NCBI GenBank assembly: GCA_022539475.1
Contig: VCMS01000018.1
Location: 62,001-126,000 of the forward strand
Direction: 5' to 3'
DNA: 64,000 nucleotides
DNA from: Gracilaria domingensis
Lineage: Eukaryota; Rhodophyta; Florideophyceae; Gracilariales; Gracilariaceae
Part shown: piece by piece, positions 42,794 through 55,809 of the stretch
Layout: each line of letters begins with the position of its first letter
How positions within the stretch are numbered: the first letter of the stretch is position 1
Notes under the pieces: generated by a model
Told to the model about the DNA's origin: nothing
Seen by the model: the letters and a program-made list of their open reading frames with translations, nothing else
Database searches by the model: none
Made by a program: the position numbers and the translations under genes

Positions 42794-45700
42794 TCAAGTC
42801 ACGGTGTACCCAATGACACCACCGAGCCGTACCGAACTACCAAATTCTGGCATCCGCGGATCCAAGAAATGCCTCCTACCACCATGATCCAGGAACGCAA
42901 TTGAGTGAGAAATCGAGTTGATTTCTTCAACAGTGCGCTTCGTATCACGAAGACTGCCACGTCTAGGTCCCGATGATAGATCCACGAAGGGCACTCTAGT
43001 TATTAGATCTGTTTTCATCCCATAAACCCAATCCACTCGCACCATGTTCATCATTCTGGTGCAGATAAGTTGCTCCCCCGGTCGTCGAAAAGACACTTTG
43101 GCCCTCCAAATTTCATCAATGCAGCCATAGAATACTTCTTTTTCAACCTCAGAGCTGTTCGAAAATTCTGCTGCACCCTCCTCGGCTTGAAACACTCCAG
43201 CTATCCAGCATCGCTGACGCGCGCGCTGCGTATCCTGTGCGAGTCGCCGTCGATACTCTGACCGTCCTTCCAAATGGACCTCAACATCACCGTCTGATAT
43301 CAGCGCTTTAGGAAACAGTCGAAGGCTTGCGATGCGAATGTCATAGCTCGTTACGGAGAGGGCACCACGCGCGTAGTCCAGAGCTTGACGCAGTCGCTCA
43401 GAACCCTGAACCAAATAACTCCCGCCTTTCATACTCCGCACTGCTGCCTCAGCAACGCCTCCAGAATCCGAAGAGAGCTCGTTACTCTCCGCAGAGAACT
43501 CTTTCTGATTGCGATCCTGCAGCTCGAGTGCTTTGTCATTACAGCGTTCAGTATTCCAGTGTCTGCCAACATCAATACGCTCAATATTCGAATGTTGTTT
43601 AGGCTTGTTAATTTTCTTATCGAAGCCGCCATTGAACAAACGAAGAGCAAAGAGTGTGTGCGTCTTGTGAAACAGATTGGCCTCAGGCCTATTAGTAGAT
43701 GTCATCATGTCCGCAAGTCGCCCTGCCACCCGCTCGACTATGAATTGAGAAACATTTCGAAGAGGGCCACATTCTTGTAATATTTCAGGGAAGTGGAGAA
43801 CAGCGTGGGTCGTTGGCGCTGAGCAAAACGCATATTCCTCATTCACGTAGAAAATGTCAACGAAGAGGGAGTGAGCGATCTGCAGGAGACTTCGTAATTC
43901 CTTGATATGCGACACCGAAGGGCTAGTATCGAAAAGAATATGCGTTATCCTGCAAGTTGCGTACCACAGTTTGCTAATGCGAACATCAATTCTCAGTCCT
44001 CGGAACAAGACTGGTCCATAGTACAAGGCAATATTCTTGTAGTCCTCTGCCTTAAAACCTTAAATGTAATCGAAAGACTCCGGTGGTCTTCCCCACTCTG
44101 CAGGAAACCGCTGGTATCCCCTTGTTAACGATTGGTTGATGTGATGAATTGTAGAGCGGCGCAACACAAATGGTGAGTTCCTTCCGATACATTGTTTGTG
44201 GGATCCAATACAAAGCGATGTCACGTGCTTCACCCATCCGAGGAGCCATTAGTGCATCGGGTCATATGGCGTTCCTTTGACCACATCGATAGAGAGTTTT
44301 GATACCTCTGGACATCTCTTCACACCAGTGCTTTTCTTCAACCTCTCTAGTTCGACACCACTAAGCAGTGATATCCCTGACTTAAGCCTCCTCCAAACAT
44401 CCGCCACCTCTTGATTTGTTCTTTGGCGCGGGCATTCGGATGTAGTCCATGCGCTTCGCTCCCCTAAAAGCTCTCCCGTCATGGCTTGCTTTCTATCCTT
44501 TGTTCCCAGCTGCGGTAGTAAGCGCAAAGAGTTTCCAACCTTTTTCGCCTCTTTCTTGCACTTTCGACAAGGATGCTGCGCGTTCTGACCTTTCATGCCA
44601 ATGAGTTTACCGGCTGCAGGCCAGTCTGCTGTGATAAACAGTACAAATGCATACAAAATCCTCCGCTTTCCATCAGCGCAGATACCGTTTTCGAGTTCTC
44701 TAAGAGCCGCAACAACTGGTTGCAAGAAGCTGTCGAACAATGTTTGGTCATGTGACCCTGGCGCAAATGCTGTTATCAATGTGTTCGATGCCTGAAAGCG
44801 AAGGCTTGAGAACAACAAATATCATTGGCCATGAAGATTTGGTGGTCTTCCGTCCTTTGAAGACCTCAAATCCATCGGAATAGAAAGTCAAAAAGATATA
44901 CAACTCTTCCTCGGGCTTCCAATGGAGTACCCTCTTCCCGAATCTCTCCCGGAAATATGTGCCACTGTAGTAGTCCTTGATATATCCACCCTCTTCTACA
45001 CCACCTGACTGCATGCTGGCCTTCGCTTCCGCACAATCGTCCATTAGAGCCGAAAAGGAGTCTTTTTGAGCACATAGGGATTTCAACATCTCGGACGGTT
45101 TACGGTACCAGAACTTACGATTCATGGAGACGTTTCGATCACATATTTCAGAAGGACAAAATCCCTGCTCTGTTTCGTGTGTTGTGTACACTGCTACGGG
45201 TTCCTCAGCACACATCGCACCAAAATGTTTGCTAACAGCAGACTTCGAGAGAGCATGTCAAATCAAAGCATCATAGCTATACCGAGATTACAAAATGTTT
45301 GTTTGGAGTAGGGCTCGAGACTGGTTCTTTGACATTACACTGTATTCGACAATGTTTAGTACATCCATCAATCTGCAAAGTTCTCTTTCCTTGCCATCAT
45401 TGTAGAAGTCATGCTCAAGAACATGCTCCGGTGCTGACGAATATTCGTCTGTGTTACGCAGCGCTGATGATGAGTAGTTACTTCTCGTTTTCGAAGTGTG
45501 TACACTTTCGGCCTCGTTACTTGGAGGCGATGTTGCTGCAGCATGGCATTCATCACGTGATACGAATTGTGTGAATTCGTCATTGGGATTCGGATAAGGG
45601 TTGAAATCGGTATGAGGCGCTTCATGGCAGCTGCTCTCAGGGTCAATTGCGACTTGCAACGGAAGAGATGAACCTTTTCGGGCCAATAGATTGTCGGGCG

Positions 45701-46187
45701 AAATATGCTCCGAGTTGTGAACTATATTGTTCCGCCTGTTTGAACCAATTTCATCATTCGGATCCTGCGTCTGCTGTTGGTCATTCAGTCGAGCTCTTGT
45801 GAGCTGTACACGGGAATTGTGAGTCATTCTGAGCTGTTGAAATTGAGCGGGGGCGCGTGGCAGTCTAAAAGAACTACTACTTTCCTGAGGTAGTGGAGCA
45901 TGTTGTGCGAAGCAACGGAGCGGTGCCTATGAAATTAAGTCACTATCAGCATGTTCTGACTGGCTGTGTTCTGAAGAGATGGAATGATCATCGAAGGTTT
46001 CTCTGTGCCTTGCGCGGGTTGTTTGATTTCGAGCGTGGTCTGTTCTCATGTCATTTTCCCAAGAGTTCTCATACATCAATTTAGAGGATAGATTGTTCTG
46101 GGACGAAGATGAAGGCCGGTGTGCGGAGCGATGTTTTTTTGACAACCCGGGTTGTTGCATCTCATCCGTGTTCAGACTCCTTTTCAT
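42794..46187 (-). pseudogene. CACTA/EnSpm-like transposase, diverged copy (element 2)
   Basis: Same family and order as 13248-10184, but strongly diverged. N-terminal Ser-rich pieces lie at 46187-45927 and 45827-45288. The next (45215-44748) holds LYIFLTFYSDGFEVFKGRKT, the catalytic DGF segment. The next (44818-44249) holds APGSHDQTLFDSFLQPVVAA, FITADWPAAGKLIGMKGQNA, a CRKC zinc motif and VVKGTPYDPMH, the canonical family motif. The last (44026-42794) holds APTTHAVLHFPEILQECGP and a long C-terminal region. Lesions are a frame change near 44815, a TAA directly after PYDPMH (44249-44251) and a TAA near 44061. The last two pieces share one frame across these stops. Non-functional unless sequencing errors explain the breaks. 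Confidence 0.85.
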
Positions 46188-46765
46188 CTGCCCCTGATTT
46201 TATGTACCTTCTAATGAGGTCATAAGCACTCCAACATGCGCGTGTTAGTATATACGAAGAAAGTTAGTATCTTCTTCACGCCTTGACCTGACTTTTTGTT
46301 TCGGTTGAATCATAAATGGCGCCAATTCGAAACGAAACTGTACACATACCATTCGCCTATTTAAGAGCCCACCATGTCCTTCATCCTCGCCCCCCCGACC
46401 CCGATCGGTTTGGTGTCCTACTACACAATGGCTCCACATCGTACCCTCTTCGTAGTTCCCCATCAACTTTTCAGATAACCCATTTCTTTCCTCCCCTCAC
46501 GTTTACCCAATATCGTACAACCCACTGCATTTGAAGCACTCTGTTCACTTCGTCATGACAGAGGCAGCTTCTGGACCTGCAAATCGCTGTCTTCTCAGGA
46601 TACTCTGCCACTCTTCCGCAGTTGGGGCTTCTTGTGCCAACGGTGAACCCAGCTTCTTCAGAGTTGGTGCGCAGCACCGCTGGTGACAGTGCGCCTATCC
46701 AGAACATGGAGCGCAGTATCTCGATACCTACTCATATTGAGTCACGCCACAAAGATTAATATGGG
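46188..46765. promoter_or_regulatory. Divergent intergenic region of transposon element 2
   Basis: Lies between the oppositely oriented transposase and accessory genes, with about the same length as its counterpart in element 1 (13249-13799). A shared promoter is inferred from position only. Short open frames here overlap and are not credible. Confidence 0.3.
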
Positions 46766-47736
46766 GTGGCTGGGAAAGGATCACAGCGCAACATGAGGGA
46801 AATATTCAACCACAAATTCGCGGATTTGGAGAACAGAGAGTATGACGCTATAAAAACACTCTCAGAAGAATTCGTCAGGTCAGTCATGAGCAGTATTCGT
46901 GAACACATCTATAATGTTCGTCAGCTTGCCGCTATTGCAACGTTAACGTACCGCATACTTCAGGGGAACATCCCACGATCTTGGTTGAGCTCCGATCAAA
47001 GATTGAGAAGCACTATCGCATTCTGAAATACGCAGAAGGCCAATGGGCAGTGAACATGTTAATTCAGAAGGCCATGCGCAGAGATAGAAATTACACTGGG
47101 TCTCGCAGCACAAAAGCGACAAGCAGGTCAAGCCCCGTTGTTCACAATAATACTGTTCCAGCGGAGAGTTCACAGCAGATAGCCGAGGTGCCAAGCACTT
47201 CAAATGTCGCTGCTTCTTCGGAAGCAAGAGCTCGCCTAGCAACAAATACATTGAAAAGAGCGCAAGAAATTCAAGGATCGGAAGAAAATGTCAGTAATGA
47301 GCATGTGGTCCAGTCAGCAGAGGTTGAAAATGAGAATGGGGCACCAGCCAATTGGCAGCTTCACGACAATGAAGACCAGATACTACCAGGTCGTGCACCA
47401 GATGACATTCGCAGAAATGCGTCTGCTGCCACTAGCACCTACAGTGCTATGGTTCTCCAAACATCACATCAACGTACATCTAGAATGCAACAGTTGAACA
47501 GAGGTGAAGTTTTTTCTATACTTCAGAGAGCACGTGGGGCTCGCAGAGCGCGGCCTGGATTCAATTTGACTGGTGCTTCGATTCACCCTCGTGGTTCAAT
47601 TTCAAAGAGAGTCCCAGGCCAGCGCCGATTACGAGCGACATCAAAATGCACACCGTGGGTGATCAGCCGTAACATTCTGGTTCCGACCGCTACCCATAGC
47701 ACTTTTGTATGTAATATGCATTCAGTAAATAGATGA
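46766..47736 (+). pseudogene. Transposon accessory gene, divergent from transposase (element 2)
   Basis: Two overlapping frames (46766-47026, 46981-47736) that make sense as one protein with a frame change near 46980. The join region reads VELRSKIEKHYRILKYAEGQ and then WAVNMLIQKAMRRDRN, the counterpart of QNQWIVTELIKEAVQRDK in the element 1 accessory protein. It is followed by a Ser/Thr/Gln-rich linker, but it has a basic tail (LQRARGARRARPG) instead of the acidic tail of element 1. Placement and orientation relative to the transposase are the same in both elements. It acts in transposition by inference only. Confidence 0.55.
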
Positions 47737-48590
47737 CGTACAGTTATATGTGATTTGTATCACATCTTCACAAAATTTGATAGTAAGGTGACTTGAGACG
47801 ATGGTAATGCTTGTACATACCTTTGTCGCCAACAGCCATTGACTTTTACTTTTTCCACATCCGCAGCGCTGCTAGTGCAAGTACACGCTCGCTTCACACA
47901 AAGTCCGACTTTCTACCATGCACAAAATTTCGGCTTGTTCCATGCACTTCGCAAAACACATATCTTATCGGCAATTGCATAGCCTCAATATTAAATATAC
48001 ATTGGTTTGTCACAAACGTTTGTAGCCAGTGTTATGGCTGCATAATCGTAATGAAGTTAGCTCGCAGGTTAGAAAGGTACATAAGGTAAGCAAAATGAAG
48101 AGGCACTTTTCGACCCTACGTAATGACAGTCTCGAGATTGAAGACGTTCCAACACAAACATGAGAGAAGTCGTATACCCTATACGATTACGCATTTGCGT
48201 GCTGAACCCGAGTGTAGAGAATCAGTTTGAATGTCAGATTGATCAGCAGGGGAGCCATGGTGTCAGAAGAGTGCGGAGATCTCTAGATGCTAGACAAAAT
48301 CTGAGAAATGCTGTGGTCAGAACGGAAGCATCAAGACAGCAAGCGAAGCTGAAACTCGTACAATACCTAACAACAGCCCACGAGAAGTGTTGCAGCCAGT
48401 TTCGTTATAGTTTGTATGCGCTGAACACGAACGCCGGCATGGGTGGGGCGCTGGGCGCGCGTCGTACTGCGAGGACGGTGGAGCATGCAGCCAGGGGGGC
48501 TGCGACCTGGCGTGCGGGTCTTGCTGCGCGAACTACGCGGCGTAAGGGTTGTAGTTGCCGAGAACGGTCGACAAGAGGGGTGGTTGTATC
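47737..48590. other. No recognised gene; right flank of element 2
   Basis: The right terminus of element 2 should lie here, but no block like 15683-15960 is visible. An open frame at 48160-48420 (LRICVLNPSVENQFECQIDQ) is protein-like but unrecognised. GC content rises sharply after 48420. Confidence 0.35.
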
Positions 48591-49570
48591 CGTTCGACTT
48601 GATCTCTTGGGCGTCGGTGAGGCGTTGGGGACAGGACGGGCGGCAATTGGCCAAGGGGCGCGTTTCTTGCATCGGGGGAGTCGGCGAAACGGTCGGGGAA
48701 GGGCGCCCGCTGCGGTCCAAAAATCGGCGCCACTGTTTACTCCGCTCTGCAAAAGGCAGTGGAACGTGGTGCGGCGCTCTGCGCGTAGACAAGCGGCGCG
48801 TATAGCGTGGCCTTGTTGCTGCCAGTAATCGCCTACAGCGCGGCCGCTCTGCGCACCCTGTGTCACGAGTCGTTGAGCAGCCCGCGTGCGTTTAAAACGT
48901 AGCGCTTCCCGCGCGGCTGCGAGTTGTTCGCTGGGCCGCGCGCCGCGCGGCAAATCAGCCGCACCTCCCCGCCGCTGTCGCCGCCCAGTGCCACATCCGC
49001 GCGCAACAGCTTCCAGTCGAAGACGTCGCGCCGCCAACGCGTCGTGCCACGCCGCGCCGCGCTCGCGCGCGCGAAGTTCCGCCGGCATCCACTGATGGGC
49101 ATCAGTGGCGGGGGGGAGGAGGGGGGGCAGCGTTGGCAGCGATTGGCCGCGCAGTGCGTTTTTAGCAGGGGGAGAACGCAGGGGCGCGGACGGGCGCCGG
49201 CAGCCGTCCAACAATCGGCGCCACTGTTTACTGCGCTGTGCAAAAGGCGGTGGAGCGCACTGCGGCGCGCCGCGCGCTCTGAAACGGCGCGGCCCCGTTG
49301 CCGACAGGAATCGCCTACTGCGTGGCCGCCACGTGCACCGAGTGCCACCAGTTGTTGAGCAGCCAGCGCGCGTTCTACAGGTCGCGCTTCCCGCGCAGCT
49401 GCGAGTTGTTCTCGTCGTCCACCGCGCGGCAAATGAGAAGCACCTCATTCCCCCACCGCCGCCGCCGCCGCCACAACCGCCCAGCGCCACCGCCGCGTGT
49501 CACAGCGTCCGGTCGAACACTTCGCGCCGCGCGGCGCCGCCAGCGCGCCCGCGCAGCTCTGCGCGCGTTC
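48590..49570. repeat. Tandem duplication covering the 3' end of the sulfite oxidase gene
   Basis: Two direct units with a period of 491 bp. AATCGGCGCCACTGTTTACT occurs at 48722 and at 49213, and surrounding sequence matches for several hundred bases in each direction, including CTGCGAGTTGTTC near 48920 and 49399. Both units encode, on the minus strand, the end of the sulfite oxidase dimerisation domain: LICRAVDDENNSQL in the proximal unit and LICRAARGPANNSQP in the distal one. The distal unit is therefore a spare, detached C-terminus. Confidence 0.7.
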
Positions 49571-50880
49571 ACGACCGCCCGTCGCCCGCGCGCACCTCCA
49601 TGCGCACGATCGCGTTGCCGTCGTCCGAGAATGGGTAGCAGCCCAGCGCCACGCGCTGCGCGCGCGCGTCCATCTCGTGGTAGCAGATCGCCGACAGCAC
49701 CGGCATCTTCTGGATGCTCGGCGCCACGCCGTAGTTCCCCTCGCCCGCCTCTCCCACAGCGTCCACGCCGCCTACGCAGTGGCAGTCCTTGCGCTGCCAG
49801 TGCGACGCGCTCTTCTCCGCCGCCAGCACCACCTTGCCGATCCACTTCACGTTGCGCGCGCCCACCACGCCCGGCACCACCGCCCGGAGCGGGTACCTGC
49901 GGTCGCGCGGCAGCTCCGCGCCGTTCAACTCGTACGCCAGCACCACGTCGCTCACTCTGCGCAGCACGTCCACCGGGATGCTAGCCTCGTAGCGCGTCTG
50001 CGACGCAACATCCTCGTCTAGGCCCTCTAACCACACGTGCTGCACACCGTCCATCAACGCGCCCTTCCCGTTCTGCTGCTGCACGTAGTTGAGCACGTCC
50101 GTCAGCCGTGCGCCGCCCCACTCGGCGTTGCCGATGGCGCCCACGTTCCAAGTGCCGCCTTTCACCGTCCGCACCTCGTTCAGCTCCGTCCGTCGGTTCC
50201 CCGTGCACTGCAGGGCCGCCGCCACCGTATGCTTCGGTAACTTGGTATTCAGATCTTCGAGCGCCAATTCGCCGAACACTTCGCCCTCCAGCCTCACGAT
50301 CGTCAACTCGTAGTCCTCGCCGTCGATCACAGGAGCCTGCATGTGGTTGCGTACGTACAACAGATGGTTGGGAGTCAGCTACGATGCCACCAGAACATCT
50401 GCTGGTGGCTGCGCCGTGAAGGGGCGCTGAGAGCGCACGATCAACTGCTTACTTCGTTTCGGTTCGTTTGCGTACGCTGCTAGCGCTGCCTGTTTGCTCC
50501 TTTCCAGTCGCAGCTTGTGCCATTGTTCATCCACTACCAAGTTGTCCACGCGCATTTCTTCCAACATTTCGTACACAAAGAACTTCTGAATCAGAAGTTC
50601 TGATGCAGCCCGAATGTTTCGAAAAACGGCTCAAGTGGACCCCTGGCCGCCAGAAGAATTTGATCTCCTCCTCGATGGCTCTCGACAAACTCGGTGATAT
50701 CAAACACGCCATCTCCGTATGTCACCAAGATCATCTCCGCCCCTCGACCGCATGCTCGCACCTGCGACGCCGGAATTTCTGGCAGTTCAGAAAGACGATT
50801 CGTAATTCTGTCACGGATGGTCCTCGGCCTCTTTAGCGGTACTGCGGTCTCAGCAAGCGCGCGTGGAAGCAGACGTTGAT
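49315..50880 (-). pseudogene. SUOX: Sulfite oxidase with N-terminal cytochrome b5 domain
   Basis: Sulfite oxidase turns sulfite into sulfate using a molybdopterin cofactor; animal-type enzymes pass electrons through an attached cytochrome b5. The b5 domain is at 50600-50860: ILVTYGDGVFDITEFVESHR, then GGDQILLAARGPLEPFFETF, with both haem-ligand His positions kept, although the usual HPGG reads HRGG. The hinge includes SQRPFTAQPPADVL. The Mo domain (50360-49700) has the cofactor-ligand Cys in ALQCTGNRR, plus WGGARLTDVL and RAVVPGVVGARNVKWIGKV, and APSIQKMPVLSAI begins the dimerisation domain. The end reads NEVLLICRAVDDENNSQL and WLLNNWWHSVHVAATQ, stop at 49315. Lesions: frame changes near 50590 and about 49600, TAG at 50379-50381, and TAG at 49375-49377. 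Very GC-rich codons. A recently dead or badly sequenced gene. Confidence 0.8.
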
Positions 50881-53263
50881 ACCAAGTGCCGGCCTACTGC
50901 CCGTTGTACTGCTGACACCATGTCGGCCTGACGTCGCCATGCTTGTCGTAGTTGGACGCTGCGTCTGTCGTTGGAACAAGCAGCGTGGTGGCCGCTGCTG
51001 TTCTTCGAAAAACGTATCTCGAGGCGCCGTACATCTCTTTCCGCAACCTTCCCGCCTCGCGTTGGGGCCGCTACCCTCGCAGATCGGTGCCGACGTGTGT
51101 CGCCATCGATCTGAGCCGACGTGGCATTTCACTGACTCCCAAGTTTTTATCTGGAGCTGATTCGCTGTAAAAAGCCTGTACATTAACCAAAGGTCTTACC
51201 TACCTGTATCGAGGCGATACTATCGACTCTTTTCTAGTTCCCCGTGAAAGAGCCCATAATGTACAGCCGTAGACGGATCCACTTTCCCTTCTGGTGCTCT
51301 GCTCCTATACTTATCCCATGTCCATACTTCAAGACGGGTCCATCCGCTTTCCGGAGAACGAGCTCTAGACCCCAGAATTGCACGGCTTTCAATGTGTACG
51401 GGGATGTGCGCTCGTCGATCGCGCAGCAATGTACTTGAAGAGTAGTACTTCTGCGTCTCAACCCGTATATACAGCTGAAAGCGTCGCAAACTTCTCGAAA
51501 GACTGTCACCAGTTAGTACTTTTATCAAAATGGCTTTCGCCAAAGGTAAAGACTCCAACTGATGAGTAGCCTAGTGCAAAACTTCGAAAATGTGACCTTG
51601 ACTTTTTTTGCCAGCGTACAGTCTGTTGCAAAAGTTTCCATTGCGTCGTATTCATATCACTATACAAGTTCGTTCGTTTTGAAAGCAATGAAGACTGGGA
51701 ATAGAACGCAGTGAAAGATGTGCGAATATCTTCCACATCTTGAATACCAATTGAACAGGTTTTTGTAGCCGAGTAGGAACCCGATTGAGAACCATAAAGC
51801 CGTGTACGTGAAGGACTTTACATTAAAAAGAAGCTCGTTTGAGCTTTTTCGGTACCAGTCAGTGTATGAAGCAGCCACTACAAAGTCTCCTGCACCATTT
51901 CACAGAAAACGCATGACAGAAACGTGAAATGGAAGGTTGTGAGCAGGCGTCTTCCCATGCAGAGAATTCCTTCCCGCATAGTGCTAAGCTTACTTAACTT
52001 ATTCGCGAACGTTGAAATCAGCTTCTGATGCCAATTATGGTGGAAACTACAAGTATTGTAAAAACATTGAACTCCGAGCTTGTTCGCTGCGTAGGACTTC
52101 TCGAAAGCTTCTCATCCCAAGGAGTACAAAGAGACAAGACAGAAGTTGAAATAGAGTACCCTTGTTATTGGTCGGTCTTGTCATGGAGGAAAGAACACAT
52201 GTGTCTGGAACACCCGTACGGTAGGGGAACAGTGCTTCTCACAATCAAAGTTTGCCCCTACACCACACATTTGGAAGACATCGCCCGATGCTGGACCACA
52301 TGACAGATGGGCTCCGTCTTCCTACAGCCGGAACCAAAAAGACGCACACGTGCAGTACAAACGAAACGATTGAATTAAGAAAAAGCTAACAAGATACTCT
52401 CTATATACGCAAGGTATGATGTCGTGCATTAACCGAGATTGCACTCTCGCGTTGCCCTTTTTCTCTTTTTCAAACTTTAAGCTACCTCTAATGCCCATGC
52501 AGGAAGTCCTCACAGAGCGGAACGACAGCTGCGAATCACACACTGTAGCCCTTCGAGATCATCACTTAAATGGATACTGACTTGGTCACTTCCTCTTTTG
52601 CAAATCACGTTTGTTCACACCAACAAGGCTATTACCAAAACAAGAACTACGCAACCAAGAGCTATGTATCAGCATCCATATCATTGCTCCTCGCGACGAT
52701 AACAACAACACACTGACGAACATTCTGTGCTACTACAATAGTTTTTGCTTGTCTGACATGAGACCAGCTCGCCATGAAGAGGATAAGGCGAAAAGCATGT
52801 GACGTGCAAATATTTGGCACAAAAACGGAAGAAGTCTCTTCACATGCGTGATCCTGACAACGAACGCTTCTAGCAAAATTTGTAACACACCACTTCTAAC
52901 CAGTCTACCCAAAGATGTCACTCCGAAAACAAAGATATTTCACACGTTGAGTGAATGTCGAGGAAACAGATCTTCACTTTTGATAAGAAAGACGTAAGCC
53001 AGCTGCAAGATCGCCAGAGAAAGCGGCGCTAAACGGCATTTTATACAGCAATATATTCATCAAAGCATCCCAGGCTGAACGGTCAAATTTGGGAGACATA
53101 TCTCTCTCTAAACATCGCCAATCTATCACAAGCCATTGTAGATACGCCATATACTGCAGGAAGACCACTTCAGTGCCAACGAGGAACAAGACAAGTTTTC
53201 CCACTTTTCTGATTGAATATACAGTTGCGAATCACAGCACGGCTCCGAACGACAATTGTTCTC
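50881..53263. other. No confident gene
   Basis: Upstream of the sulfite oxidase b5 domain one would expect a mitochondrial targeting peptide, but frames there are broken. Short hydrophobic minus-strand frames (51660-51878 with FTYTALWFSIGFLLGYKNLF; 52974-53204 with KLVLFLVGTEVVFLQYMAYL) look like membrane-protein relics and may belong with the decayed gene at 53264-55100. Nothing else recognised. Confidence 0.35.
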
Positions 53264-55100
53264 CTAAACAGTGAACTCTGGCTTTCTTTCACTTGAGGGG
53301 TCGAGCAGATCAAGCTCGGGTATTGTAACCTGCTGTGCACCACTTTCGCTCTCTTCTCTTGCTGAATCATCAGCTGCCGCAAAAGAACCAGTGCCAGCAG
53401 CAATCGTCACTTTGAAGATTGTCGAAGGCACATCTTGCAAACACAAAGATTCAATCTTCGCACAAACCCGTTGAATACGCTCGGAGAACAGTCGAACTTG
53501 TTTTCGGCATTTCGGAACTACCATCCGCTCTCGATGCCAGAGTTGTACGCGATTCTGAGTGGGGCGGCAAACAAACTCATCCCAAGCCTCTACCAGTCAT
53601 CTAGAACGGACGAAGACTTGATATATTGGATGAAAAGGTCAGCAATTCGTTTCTAAGCCACTGTACAGCTTGCTAAAACGTTCTGCCAGGAACGCGGAAC
53701 TGGCCTGTGGCCCAAATTCAAATCTTCAAATTACAATAACTAGTTTGCTGGGTCTCAAGTTCGGGACTTCCGGGCAGTCTCGTTCGTTCGAGTCTTCACC
53801 GCGACAGGAAAAGGCTTCTACAACCCTCTGTGCAAAGGGTCCCAAGAACGCGAAGGTGTGCACTGCGAGTCTCGGGTTCTGATGTCTGCATAATTCATTT
53901 GAACGAGGTTCGCGCGTAACCATATGGAGGTTTCGGAATCCGACATACGGCTATATCTGCAGTTCTGTGACAGAATGTAAACTATCATTGCAGCTCCAGA
54001 GATCATCAAACCAGCAATGACGTGTCTTTCGGGAACAAACTCTTTTCGAGCAACACTGTTGCACCATATAGAAAGCATTCAAATGATTCAGAACCCCCAA
54101 TCTACAATCAACGAGACAGTTATGACAACTGAATGATAAACACGCAAGCAAGTTTTGATCCGTCATAAGACTATGCGCGATGGAAGAGTGCACGGCAAAC
54201 CTCGGCTGATTTTTTTCGGTCTCGTTACAAGTTGTTTTACTCAAAAAGTCACGGCAGTACTGGTAAAGAGGTCTCAGTCAACCTTGATCCCGAAATCGCA
54301 AGAATTGCTTTCAGCATCACGGGAAGTTGCTGACAAGCCGCGAATTGTACAGAGCCTTTCCTCATCAGACACGCGAGCTCTTTCCATTTTCGCGGTGCCG
54401 TTCAGACCCCAGAGCAAGTTCTTAATAGTGATGGAGAACTCTACGAAGGCAAGAATAATGGCGCCCTCGACAAGCGGCGCCAACGCCTCATAGTGAACTT
54501 GATCCAAATTATCATAATTCCACGCTAAGATGACCACAATCTCGAAAAGCAAAGGAAGTACAACAAGGTGTTCGGCAATCAACACAACTTTTTGAAGACG
54601 AGAGGCTATCTTATCTTCTTCTTTGCAAAAGTCTCTGTCCGTACTAACGATGGCGTTCCCGACATGTAGAGGTGCCCGTTCGAGAAGCGTATGTACTTGG
54701 CGAGGGTCATTCGGTACTGGTAACGTACTGTCCAGTAACGCAGAAGCAATGTATTCATCCAGGGCTCGATCTGAATTCTCGTAGGGACGGTAACAGAGCT
54801 TAGTACCAATATGTTGCTCGCCAATCCATTGCTCGGGATGCCACAGATAGCAAAGACCAGCAAACTAACTGGGTCCGTCTTCACCACAATCGGAAAGCAA
54901 CATAATTACCACAAGCATGCCACTAATAGCCACGGTCCATCCAGCTGCAAACGCTATGACACCATGTCGGAGAGATGGTTCAGACTCAATAGCGGCGAGC
55001 GCTTCCTGTGCCGTGACGGCATTCGCGCGAAACCACCAGCGGAAGCGCCAGCCTATGACAATCAGGGAGAGAATCAACGAAATCGTGAAAGGCACAATCT
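53264..55100 (-). pseudogene. Decayed multipass membrane protein
   Basis: Minus-strand pieces in changing frames show several membrane spans in a row: VPFTISLILSLIVIGWRFRW (55090), HGVIAFAAGWTVAISGMLVV (54950), LLVFAICGIPSNGLASNILV (54860), HLVVLPLLFEIVVILAW (54560), EGAIILAFVEFSITIKNLLW (54470) and ERHVIAGLMISGAAMIVYIL (54030). A soluble acidic tail (ESESGAQQVTIPELDLLDPS) ends at 53264. Weaker traces extend upstream to about 55270 (FLRLQFVAPCLFAAGVL). The pattern suggests a five- to seven-span protein. No family is recognised and the order of pieces is inferred. Confidence 0.4.
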
Positions 55101-55809
55101 AGAACAATGCATTGCTTGAGCCCATATTTGAAACCGGGATCCACGAGATGCGACTTTTTGTTACAACGGCCAGCGTGAAATACACATCCGAAAGTGTCTA
55201 CAACACGCCGGCGGCAAACAAACAGGGCGCAACAAACTGCAAACGTAGAAATGCACGCTCAAACGCATCACGCAATTCTAAGAACGATGGTAGTTCTGAG
55301 CACAACAAGACAGAGATATCTACAACCTTTAAACGCAAGCAAGATATTCATCTTTCTTCTGAACAAGCGACAAGAATCAACTGATTCAAGACATAGAACG
55401 CCTTGCAAGGTAGCCAGGACAACCGCCAGTGTCGCCAACAAAGTGGGAATCGAATCCAGTTCGGCCACAACATTTCTGAAGCCACCGAGAGGCTCACCAG
55501 GCTGCAATCGCTCCATTGCGCGTGTTTCGTCCCAATCGCTTTAAGCCCACAGCCGTGGCGAAGGAAGAAAGCAGCCGCCGTGCCATGGTGGTGCTGTGGG
55601 GGGTATGGGTTCGCTGGCAGGCAGAACACGGATTCACCGCGCGGAGCCCTTGGATTGAGCGAGAGCTGAAGCGGCAACGATGACGAGTGTGTCCCTCCGT
55701 GCTTGGAACGGGCCAAAAAGCTGCACGTCCACTGTCACGCAAATTTTGCTGTGATTTTTGTTTTGATACAGTTTGAAAACGACAATAGCGAAAGAATCTA
55801 CGGATTGCT

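Noticed and set aside
48405-49490. 361-codon minus-strand open frame
   Set aside because: It crosses both units of the tandem repeat in the wrong frame and is a Gly/Arg/Ala-rich product of high GC. The sulfite oxidase end is read in another frame.
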